From assembly GCA_003022685.1 (NCBI GenBank), contig PXSV01000004.1, positions 1 through 6,953 on the forward strand: DNA of 6,953 bases, given 5' to 3'. This document shows, piece after piece, positions 1-4,997 of this stretch. Origin of the DNA: Halobacteriales archaeon SW_9_67_24. GTDB taxonomy: Archaea > Halobacteriota > Halobacteria > Halobacteriales > Halococcaceae. Position 1 is the first letter of the stretch; every line of letters begins with the position of its first letter. A program made the position numbers and the translations under genes. Below the pieces are notes generated by a model that saw nothing but the letters and a program-made list of their open reading frames with translations, had not been told where the DNA came from and searched no databases.

Positions 1-78
1 ATCGTTGCCGTAGTTGCCCCGGTGCCTGCTCGCCAAAGTTATGGCTTTTCTGAGAATTGCCGCTTCCGCGGCGCAACA

Positions 79-87
79 GTATTTATG
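79..87 (+). promoter_or_regulatory. TATA-like box of the PTPS-family operon
   Basis: An A/T-rich block (agtatttat) in otherwise GC-rich DNA is centred about 27 nt upstream of the ATG at 109, preceded by a purine-rich BRE-like gcaaca. This spacing is typical of haloarchaeal leaderless genes, where transcription starts at or just before the start codon. It is the main reason for choosing ATG 109 over the GTG at 22, which would lie upstream of the promoter. The call rests on spacing and base composition only. Confidence 0.6.
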
Positions 88-108
88 CCAGGCGGCTGTG
101 CGAGTGAT

Positions 109-486
109 ATGTACGCGGTCAGCGTGATGGCGGATTTCGTCGCCCAGCACTACCTCACGGTGCCCGACCCAGGGCCCGAGGGCGAGATCCATTCCCATCA
201 CTACGAGGCCGAACTCACGCTCGCGGGCCCCGAACTCGACGAGTACGACTACCTCGTCGACATCGAGGCGGTCGAGGGGGTGCTCGCGGAGGTCCGGGCG
301 CGCTACGAGGACGAACTGCTCAACGATCAGCCGACATTCGAGGGCCACAACCCGAGCGTCGAGCACTTCGCCCGGGTCGTCTGGAACCTCACGGTCGACG
401 AACTCGACACCGACCACCTCTCGACGCTCACGGTCACCATCCACGAGGACGACGACGCGTGGGCCGCCTACGAGGACTCGGTGTGA
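109..486 (+). CDS. 6-pyruvoyl-tetrahydropterin synthase/QueD-family (T-fold) protein with altered active site
   Basis: This 125-residue protein has the PTPS/QueD fold signature. An N-terminal F-x-A-x-H segment (H14) is followed by H-S-H-H (H28, H30), matching the three zinc-binding histidines. L-N-D at 71-73, the N-P-S-V-E segment at 81-85, and a late Glu (E113) in the position of the pterin-anchoring glutamate also fit. Aligned by eye to E. coli QueD, the catalytic Cys position holds Glu24 and the Asp-His pair position reads Glu67-Asp68, so standard QueD or PTPS chemistry is doubtful. Glu for Cys is known in PTPS-III enzymes, which make hydroxymethyl-dihydropterin. An upstream GTG (22) would add 29 residues that resemble nothing in the family and precede the promoter, so ATG 109 is used. 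It is first in a four-gene set, with the glycosyltransferase 16 nt downstream. Family membership is fairly sure; the reaction is not. Confidence 0.85.
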   Translation: MYAVSVMADFVAQHYLTVPDPGPEGEIHSHHYEAELTLAGPELDEYDYLVDIEAVEGVLAEVRARYEDELLNDQPTFEGHNPSVEHFARVVWNLTVDELDTDHLSTLTVTIHEDDDAWAAYEDSV

Positions 487-502
487 GCGCCGACACGAAG
501 TC

Positions 503-1546
503 ATGAACGTCGGCCTCGTGTGCTACGGCGACCTCGACACCAACACCGGCGGATTCCGGTACGACCGGAAACTCGTCGGGGGACTGCGCGAGCGGGGTGA
601 TCACGTCGACGTGATCGAACTCCCGTGGCGCGATTACGGACGCGGACTGCTCGATGGCTTTTCGACACGGCTGCTCGACCGGGTCGATGCTCCCGTCGAC
701 GCTCTGCTCCAGGACGAACTCGCCCATCCCTCACTCGTCGGTCTCAACACCAGGTTGCACGCCAGGCGCAACATCCCGATCGTCACCATCGTCCATCACC
801 TCCGCAGCAGCGAGGCACACCCGCGCCCTGCAGAGCGGCTGTACCGCGCGGTCGAGCGCCGCTACCTCGCCAGCGTCGACGGCGCGATCTGCAACAGCGA
901 GGCGACGCGCGCGGCGGTCGAAGACCTCGCCGCGACCGAAACGACGGTTACGCGTCTCGTTCCCCGCAAGGGACCCCACACCCTGATCGAGGGACTCTCG
1001 CGACTCCCCGACGAGTGCTGGCAACTCCGGATAGTCGGGAGCCCGGACGCGAACCAGGCGTACGCATCACGCGTGCGCCGGCAGGTCACGGCGCTCGGAC
1101 TCGACGAGCGCGTGACGTTCGCGGGCGAACTCCCGGACGACGAGGTGGCGAGCGTTCTCCGCGGGAGTCACGTCCTCGCGATGCCCTCGACCCACGAGGG
1201 GTTCGGCATCGCATACCTCGAAGGGATGAGCTTCGGCCTACCGGCGCTCGCCACGACCGCCGGCGGGGCACGATCTGTCGTCACTCACGGCGAAACCGGA
1301 TTCCTGCTCCGCCCTGACGACCCCGGCGCGGTGGCCCGAGCCGTCCGAACGCTCGAAGCCGATCGCGAACGCCTGGCCGGGATGGGCCAGGCGGCGCGCG
1401 AGCGCTACGAGGCCTGGCCGACGTGGGCCGAGAACACCGACAGTATCCGAGCGTTCCTCGACGGATTCGTTTCGGACGACACTGTACCAAGCGAACGGGA
1501 ACAGCGTCGGAATTACACTGAGAGGGCCGATCGTGTCGAACGCTGA
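503..1546 (+). CDS. GT4-family glycosyltransferase, apparently missing the inter-domain segment
   Basis: This 347-residue protein has GT-B architecture and would transfer a sugar from a nucleotide-sugar donor to an unknown acceptor in the cytoplasm. The N-terminal acceptor half has the G-G-F-R-Y glycine turn (about residues 16-20). The C-terminal donor half has P-R-K-G (154-157), carrying the Arg/Lys that normally contact the nucleotide phosphates, followed by the GT4 E-x7-E motif (E232 and E240, within HEGFGIAYLE) and G-L-P-A-L-A-T. Between the halves, residues 147-152 run from the end of the N-terminal domain straight into L-V-P-R-K-G. The usual linker and first strand of the donor domain, some 25-35 residues by my estimate, are absent while the frame stays open. 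The enzyme may be impaired. The last 14 nt overlap the methyltransferase start, supporting translational coupling. No signal peptide or membrane segment is seen. Confidence 0.9.
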   Translation: MNVGLVCYGDLDTNTGGFRYDRKLVGGLRERGDHVDVIELPWRDYGRGLLDGFSTRLLDRVDAPVDALLQDELAHPSLVGLNTRLHARRNIPIVTIVHHLRSSEAHPRPAERLYRAVERRYLASVDGAICNSEATRAAVEDLAATETTVTRLVPRKGPHTLIEGLSRLPDECWQLRIVGSPDANQAYASRVRRQVTALGLDERVTFAGELPDDEVASVLRGSHVLAMPSTHEGFGIAYLEGMSFGLPALATTAGGARSVVTHGETGFLLRPDDPGAVARAVRTLEADRERLAGMGQAARERYEAWPTWAENTDSIRAFLDGFVSDDTVPSEREQRRNYTERADRVER

Positions 1547-2441
1547 GGGGGGATTTCAACGGTATCTCGCGGCGAAGCGGACGGTCGATGACCGTGCGCT
1601 CGATCGGCACGTGCTCGACCGATTGGCGACCGAGGTGGAGAGGCTCGACGACGAAATCGGCGAACGACCGCTCCGCGTGCTCGACGTGGGGGCCGGGACC
1701 GGGGCGACGCTCGAACGCTTGGCCGAGCGCGACGTGCTCCCGGCCGCCGTCGAGTACACGCTGGTCGATCGCGAGGCGGCGAACGTCGACGCCGCCCGCG
1801 AACGCCTGCCGCAGTGGGCCGCCGACGCGGGCCACGACGTTACCGAAGTCGACGACGGGCTTCGCATCGCAAACGACGACCGGCGGATCGAGATCGGGTT
1901 CGCGGTCGCGGACGCCTTCGAGCACGTCGGGCGCGACACGTGGGACCTGCTGGTCGGTCAGGCATTCCTCGACTTGTTCGATACCCGGCACGCGTTCGAC
2001 GCCCTCCGCGAGGCGCTCGCTCCCGGTGGGTGCTGGTACTTCCCGATCACCTTCGACGGCGGCACGGTGCTCTCCCCGCCTGTGGACCCCACACTCGACG
2101 ACCGGATCGAACGGGCCTTTCACGCCCACATCGACGACGGCGGCGACAGCCACGCCGGCCGCCACCTCCTCGCGCACGCGACCGAGACAAGCGAGGTGCT
2201 CGCCGCCGGCGGCTCGGACTGGGTGGTCCATCCCCGATCGGGCGCGTATCCGGCCGACGAGGGCTTCTTCCTCCGGTACATCGTTGACACCATCGCGGGC
2301 GCGCTCGACGAGACCGACGAGTTCGACCCCGCGACGCTCGCGGGCTGGGCCGCGGCGCGCCACCGTCAGATCGATCGGGGCGAGCTGACCTATGTCGCCC
2401 ACCAGCTCGACGTGCTCGGCCGGGTCCCGGCGGAGCGTTGA
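1533..2441 (+). CDS. Class I SAM-dependent methyltransferase
   Basis: This 302-residue protein would transfer a methyl group from S-adenosylmethionine. Motif I is the glycine-rich V-L-D-V-G-A-G-T-G at about 49-57. The acidic residue that would bind the SAM ribose is D79 in Y-T-L-V-D-R-E. Strand 4 is W-D-L-L-V-G-Q-A (137-144), where the catalytic-site residues of this fold usually lie, and a G-G-C-W-Y-F turn follows. The C-terminal third (from about F-D-G-G-T onward) is Asp- and His-rich and probably forms the substrate-specific part; I do not recognise its specificity. The GTG start at 1533 lies inside the end of the glycosyltransferase gene (14-nt overlap). It gives a plausible N-terminus (M-S-N-A-E-G-G-F-Q-R-Y). 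Position between a glycosyltransferase and the next gene, 21 nt downstream, suggests a shared pathway. Substrate unknown. Confidence 0.88.
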   Translation: MSNAEGGFQRYLAAKRTVDDRALDRHVLDRLATEVERLDDEIGERPLRVLDVGAGTGATLERLAERDVLPAAVEYTLVDREAANVDAARERLPQWAADAGHDVTEVDDGLRIANDDRRIEIGFAVADAFEHVGRDTWDLLVGQAFLDLFDTRHAFDALREALAPGGCWYFPITFDGGTVLSPPVDPTLDDRIERAFHAHIDDGGDSHAGRHLLAHATETSEVLAAGGSDWVVHPRSGAYPADEGFFLRYIVDTIAGALDETDEFDPATLAGWAAARHRQIDRGELTYVAHQLDVLGRVPAER

Positions 2442-2462
2442 AAACGGTCGGGAACCACTGTC

Positions 2463-3149
2463 ATGATCGTGGCCTCCGACAGCGCGGCGTGGGCGGGCGA
2501 GCGGGTCGGAGAGCGCGTCGTCGTGAACCACTGGCTCGCCGCCGAGACCCGGAAACGGGCCGTTGCGACCTCTCAGGGCGGTGCCGCCACGGCCGAGGAG
2601 GGCGAAACACTCGCTGCCGAGATCGACGCGCTCAACGACGACGAGGCGCTCGATGCGCTGCTCCAACGGAAGCCAGGTGCGGCCGCCTTCCTCTGGCGGG
2701 CGCGACCGGTCGAGTGGATCCGCACCGAGATTTCCCAACGCGAGTTCGAGCGCCTCCGGTTCGTGGAGGGGCCCGACGAGCTGGGGTGGCGTGCGCTCGC
2801 ACCGAGCGGACGAGTTATCGACGGGGCGGAACGGATCGCGGCGGGCGATCGGGGGGCGCTCGAAGCCGAGACGGGCGTCGAGATCGAACGGGTGTGCTCG
2901 ATGGCCGAGACCCTCGCCGACCGCGACCGACTCGGCACGTTCGTTCTCGCGCGGCGCGGTCGCGGCCCGCCGACGATCGCCGACGGCAACCACCGCGCGA
3001 CCGCGGTCGCCCTCCATCTCCACCGAACCGGCGAGTACCGGCCACAGCGTGCGTTCCTCGGCACCGCGACGGAACCGGTGCTGAGCCCGCTGTGGCAGCG
3101 ACTCCGCGCCGCGCTCGCTCGTCTCCGACCGGGCGGGCCACGGTGGTGA
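2463..3149 (+). CDS. Conserved-looking protein of unknown function with a ParB/sulfiredoxin-like DGNHR motif
   Basis: I do not recognise this 228-residue protein as a named family. The clear landmark is I-A-D-G-N-H-R-A-T-A, with D174-G175-N176-H177-R178. It resembles the Asp-Gly-x-His-Arg loop of ParB/sulfiredoxin-fold proteins, including the archaeal free serine kinase SerK and DUF1015 proteins, where this loop takes part in nucleotide or phosphate handling. The first half is largely helical and Ala/Glu-rich. A W-I-R segment (about 85-87) precedes a mixed alpha/beta region, and the C-terminus is a basic helix ending R-P-G-G-P-R-W. No signal peptide, membrane segment or cysteine cluster is visible. 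ATG 2463 follows the methyltransferase stop by 21 nt, so it is probably the fourth gene of the same transcript. It could be a kinase, a nucleotide-binding regulator or a non-catalytic partner. Gene status is supported by acidic composition and operon spacing; function is inference. Confidence 0.75.
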   Translation: MIVASDSAAWAGERVGERVVVNHWLAAETRKRAVATSQGGAATAEEGETLAAEIDALNDDEALDALLQRKPGAAAFLWRARPVEWIRTEISQREFERLRFVEGPDELGWRALAPSGRVIDGAERIAAGDRGALEAETGVEIERVCSMAETLADRDRLGTFVLARRGRGPPTIADGNHRATAVALHLHRTGEYRPQRAFLGTATEPVLSPLWQRLRAALARLRPGGPRW

Positions 3150-3155
3150 TCGGCG

Positions 3156-3168
3156 GGTCGAAGCGACC
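3156..3168 (+). other. Short stop-proximal hairpin in the gap before arfA
   Basis: ggtcg/cgacc arms around a 3-nt loop begin 7 nt after the stop of the preceding gene. The 152-nt gap up to arfA (3150-3301) holds no credible ORF. Its only other element is a weak promoter-like stretch (aaaggacgatag, 3264-3275) about 27-38 nt before the arfA start. There is no T-tract after the hairpin, so termination is not implied. Short stems arise easily at this base composition. Confidence 0.25.
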
Positions 3169-3301
3169 GTCACGATCCGTGCTCGCCGGTCGTGCCCTCG
3201 ACATCGACGCGGCGTTTCGCAGCCACGAGTTACGGTCGGCCCCCGAAGCGATTTCCCGGACCCAAAGGACGATAGGGACCCGCCCCCAGGAATCGACAAC
3301 C

Positions 3302-4063
3302 GTGACGAACACGCAGGTAACGCTCATCCAGCTCGACAACTACGGGCCGTGGACGGTCACGCCCGAACCGCGCCGGGAGGTCGACCTCCAGACGATGCAG
3401 TCCCGGCTGTACGCCGACCTCTCGCAGCTGTTCGGCAACCGCGACGGCTACGTGTTCTTCTCGCGGTTCGACAACATGATCGCGGTCACCAACGGCCTCG
3501 ACGTCGACGACCACGCCCTGATCCAGGAGTCGATCGGCAATCGGTACCCGGTGACGACCAGCCTGAGCATCGCGGTCGATCCCGCGCCGATCGCGGCACT
3601 CGGGACCGCAACCGACCAGCTCCAGGCAGCCGGCAGCGCCCAGGACAAGGACCGTCGGTCGATCCTCCGTGGCGATCCGCTCGACGAGGCCGAGCGGACG
3701 GACGACGACCTCCACATCGCTCACTTCGACGTGAACGACGCCACCGGCCAGTACACCGACGAACTCAACGAGTTCGACACGTTCATCAGCATCGAACAGG
3801 GCTACGCCGAGCTGATGCGGTACATGCGCGAGGCGCACGACTCGCTGTCCTTTTTCGTCGGTGGCGACAACGTCATCGCGGTCTGTGCGGGGCTGTCGGC
3901 CGATGACTACCGCGACGCGATCACCCACGTCCGCGAGGCGGTCGACGTCGAACTCAAAGTCGGCGTCGGCAAGGCAGCCACCGCCCACGGCGCGGGGATG
4001 GACGCGAAACACGCCCTCGAAGCGTGTCGCCACGACGGCCACGACATCGTGATCGACGACTGA
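3302..4063 (+). CDS. arfA: GTP cyclohydrolase III (archaeal, FAPy-forming)
   Basis: This 253-residue enzyme converts GTP to 2-amino-5-formylamino-6-ribosylamino-4(3H)-pyrimidinone 5'-phosphate. That is the first step of archaeal riboflavin and deazaflavin (F420) biosynthesis; unlike GTP cyclohydrolase II it leaves the formyl group on. The N-terminal I-Q-L-D-N-Y-G-P-W-T (9-18) and R-R-E-V-D-L-Q (23-29) are strongly typical of the family. The protein is built from two related palm-like halves: the first has F-F-S-R-F-D-N (52-58), the second F-F-V-G-G-D-N (184-190), resembling the GGDEF/cyclase metal site. Length matches the family (about 250-270). The GTG at 3302 is chosen because it places the family's conserved N-terminus exactly at the start; the same frame is open back to about 2438, but that part lies antiparallel in sense to no known domain and overlaps the preceding gene. 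A 152-nt gap suggests its own promoter. Confidence 0.95.
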   Translation: MTNTQVTLIQLDNYGPWTVTPEPRREVDLQTMQSRLYADLSQLFGNRDGYVFFSRFDNMIAVTNGLDVDDHALIQESIGNRYPVTTSLSIAVDPAPIAALGTATDQLQAAGSAQDKDRRSILRGDPLDEAERTDDDLHIAHFDVNDATGQYTDELNEFDTFISIEQGYAELMRYMREAHDSLSFFVGGDNVIAVCAGLSADDYRDAITHVREAVDVELKVGVGKAATAHGAGMDAKHALEACRHDGHDIVIDD

Positions 4064-4076
4064 CGACCGACGGTCG
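4064..4076 (+). other. Short palindrome directly after the arfA stop
   Basis: The 13-nt cgaccg-a-cggtcg follows the stop codon immediately and could fold with 5 bp and a 3-nt loop. It is not followed directly by a T-tract, although a T5 run occurs at 4132-4136. It may be an mRNA 3'-end stabiliser or chance. Confidence 0.25.
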
Positions 4077-4129
4077 ACGCCCGGAAACAAAGAACTGACG
4101 TGTCCGCCGGTCTTAACGGTATCGGGGGT

Positions 4130-4138
4130 AGTTTTTAC
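4130..4138 (+). promoter_or_regulatory. TATA-like box of the CBS/zinc-ribbon gene; possible arfA terminator tract
   Basis: agtttttac is the only A/T-rich block in the 99-nt arfA-CBS gap and ends about 25 nt before ATG 4163, the spacing of a haloarchaeal leaderless promoter. Because archaeal termination often needs only a short T-tract, the same T5 run could also end arfA transcripts. The dual role is inference. Confidence 0.5.
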
Positions 4139-4162
4139 TCCGCGCGGTCGGAACCACTCTGT

Positions 4163-4696
4163 ATGAGCAGTGCTGTCACCGTACGCGACGTGATGACCCG
4201 CCAGTTCGTGGGGGTGAGCGAGAGCGATGGAGTGGTCGAGACGGTCGAACTCCTGCTTGCGGAGGGCGCGGAGTGTGCGATCGTGCTCCGGGGACGCGAA
4301 CCGGTGGGGACGCTGAGCGAACGCGACGTGCTCTCGCTGGTGACGGGCGACACCGACCCGGCGTCGGCGACCGTTTCGGACGTGATGTCCGACGGCGTGA
4401 TCGACGTCCCCTCCGGCGAGTCGCTCGCGGCGGCGGCGGGGACGATGGGGCGCGAGGGCGTCCGGTGGCTCCTCGCGATCGAAGACGAGGAGCCGGTCGG
4501 CGTGGTGACGGCCCACGACGTCGTGGTCGCTTCGACGATGGTGCCCGAAGACGACGCCGGAACCCCGGCGACGGCCGCGACCGATCCCGCCGCGGAGTAC
4601 GACACCCAGGGGATCTGTGAAGCCTGCGGCGCGCTCGCACGCGAGCTCGCGAACGCGAACGGACGACTCGTCTGTCCGAACTGCCGCGAGGCGTGA
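4163..4696 (+). CDS. CBS-domain pair protein with C-terminal zinc ribbon
   Basis: This 177-residue cytoplasmic protein has three parts. The first CBS motif spans about 5-62 (V-R-D-V-M-T ... G-T-L-S-E-R-D-V-L). The second spans about 70-125 (V-S-D-V-M-S ... G-V-V-T-A-H-D-V-V). An Ala/Thr/Asp-rich linker leads to a zinc ribbon with C152-x2-C155 and C171-x2-C174. CBS pairs (Bateman modules) bind adenine nucleotides or SAM and usually regulate a partner. The ribbon could bind nucleic acid or another protein, and no enzymatic domain is present. ATG 4163 is chosen because the preceding TATA-like box is about 27 nt upstream and the protein begins right at the first CBS motif. A GTG at 4100 would add 21 unsupported residues and precede the promoter. 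Position between arfA and ribE suggests, but does not show, a role in sensing nucleotide supply for flavin synthesis. Confidence 0.9.
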   Translation: MSSAVTVRDVMTRQFVGVSESDGVVETVELLLAEGAECAIVLRGREPVGTLSERDVLSLVTGDTDPASATVSDVMSDGVIDVPSGESLAAAAGTMGREGVRWLLAIEDEEPVGVVTAHDVVVASTMVPEDDAGTPATAATDPAAEYDTQGICEACGALARELANANGRLVCPNCREA

Positions 4697-4717
4697 CGAA
4701 CCGGGCGATCGTCTTGA

Positions 4718-4816
4718 TACTGTCGGACAGAGATGATCGGACATCGGGCGGCGGTGAATCGCCAGACGGTAGATGGATGTTCCCTCCAAATCCTTACGCG
4801 ACTCCGTCCGACAGTA
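4718..4816. repeat. Inverted repeat pair (tactgtcggac arms)
   Basis: tactgtcggacagag at 4718-4732 is matched on the other strand by 4802-4816 in 14 of 15 positions, 11 of them consecutive. The arms are 69 nt apart. The left arm is itself a near-perfect 11-nt palindrome (ctgtc-g-gacag, 4720-4730), which suits a dimeric DNA-binding regulator. The spacing is too long for a simple RNA hairpin to be the obvious reading. Paired operators or remnant ends of a small element are the alternatives; no target duplication was found. Confidence 0.5.
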
Positions 4817-4865
4817 CGAAGTCAGCTAGCGGGCGGCGTTCGGATACGGCTGAAAAGCGAGGTAC

Positions 4866-4897
4866 GGTGGGATTTCAGTGCTCTCCGGAAATCCACC
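4866..4897 (+). promoter_or_regulatory. Bulged stem-loop upstream of ribE (operator or leader structure)
   Basis: ggtgg-g-atttc (4866-4876) pairs with gaaatccacc (4888-4897), giving 10 base pairs with one bulged G and an 11-nt loop. This is more than the short GC stems seen elsewhere in the window and includes A/T pairs, so base composition alone explains it less well. It lies about 100 nt before the ribE ATG. If transcription starts near 4935 it would be DNA upstream of the promoter, hence an operator; if it starts earlier it is part of a structured leader. Confidence 0.4.
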
Positions 4898-4919
4898 GGC
4901 CCAACGGTTATCGTTTCTC

Positions 4920-4963
4920 CGGACGCTACCCTCGGTGGAGGTCCGCTCGGCGTCGTCGAGCGG
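4920..4963 (+). promoter_or_regulatory. Two mutually exclusive hairpins in the ribE 5' leader
   Basis: Hairpin A uses cggac (4920-4924) with gtccg (4941-4945), plus an inner ctacc (4926-4930)/ggtgg (4934-4938) stem around a 3-nt loop. Hairpin B is ccgctcg (4943-4949)/cgagcgg (4957-4963), a perfect 7-bp stem with a 7-nt loop. They share 4943-4945, so full formation of one blocks the other. A ggagg (4937-4941) lies inside A, too far from ATG 4998 to act as its ribosome binding site. Switching is inference; GC-rich DNA produces such stems readily. Confidence 0.35.
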
Positions 4964-4997
4964 CAGTCTCATCCCGCGACGGGCCCTATCGCTCGCC

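Larger units (their letters stand above)
4697..4997 (+). other. 301-nt non-coding region upstream of ribE, rich in inverted repeats
   Basis: No convincing protein gene lies here. Open frames running through it are extensions or out-of-frame shadows of ribE. It holds a distant inverted repeat (4718-4732 with 4802-4816), a bulged 10-bp stem-loop (4866-4897), two overlapping hairpins close to ribE (4920-4945 and 4943-4963), and an 18-codon ATG frame (4773-4829, ending tag). The best promoter-like stretch for ribE is ggttatcgttt around 4906-4916, which would give a leader of about 60 nt; this is weak. The CBS gene stop is at 4694-4696. Nothing matches a tRNA. Confidence 0.6.

Noticed and set aside
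22..108. Earlier GTG start for the PTPS-family gene
   Set aside because: The added 29 residues do not resemble the family, and the TATA-like box lies inside them, 27 nt before ATG 109.
1..108. Possible divergent or upstream gene at the left edge
   Set aside because: No atg or gtg start exists on the minus strand here, and + strand frames 2 and 3 meet stops (tag at 11-13, tga at 48-50) too close to the edge to identify any gene.
503..1546. Calling the glycosyltransferase a pseudogene
   Set aside because: Despite the missing inter-domain segment the frame is open throughout, downstream motifs are intact and the coupled overlap with the next gene is kept, so it is left as a CDS with a caveat.
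1281..3299. 672-codon open frame on the minus strand opposite the methyltransferase and DGNHR genes
   Set aside because: It is Arg/Val/Gly-rich with no recognisable domain and lies opposite two good + strand genes in tight operon spacing. Long antisense frames are normal in GC-rich haloarchaeal DNA, where stop codons are rare.
2438..3301. N-terminal extension of arfA by 288 codons in the same frame
   Set aside because: The Arg-rich extension is out of frame with the DGNHR gene it overlaps and has no family similarity; the conserved ArfA N-terminus starts at 3302.
3230..4789. 519-codon minus-strand frame opposite arfA and the CBS gene
   Set aside because: It is a shadow of arfA and the CBS gene, both of which have clear family motifs on the + strand, and its composition is unlike a haloarchaeal protein.
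4755..4925. Resemblance to an FMN riboswitch (ggtgaat...acggt near 4753-4771, and ccaacggttat...ccgga at 4901-4922)
   Set aside because: Only fragments of the consensus are present, in the wrong spacing, and the paired arms of the five-stem FMN aptamer cannot be drawn. FMN riboswitches are also not established in archaea.
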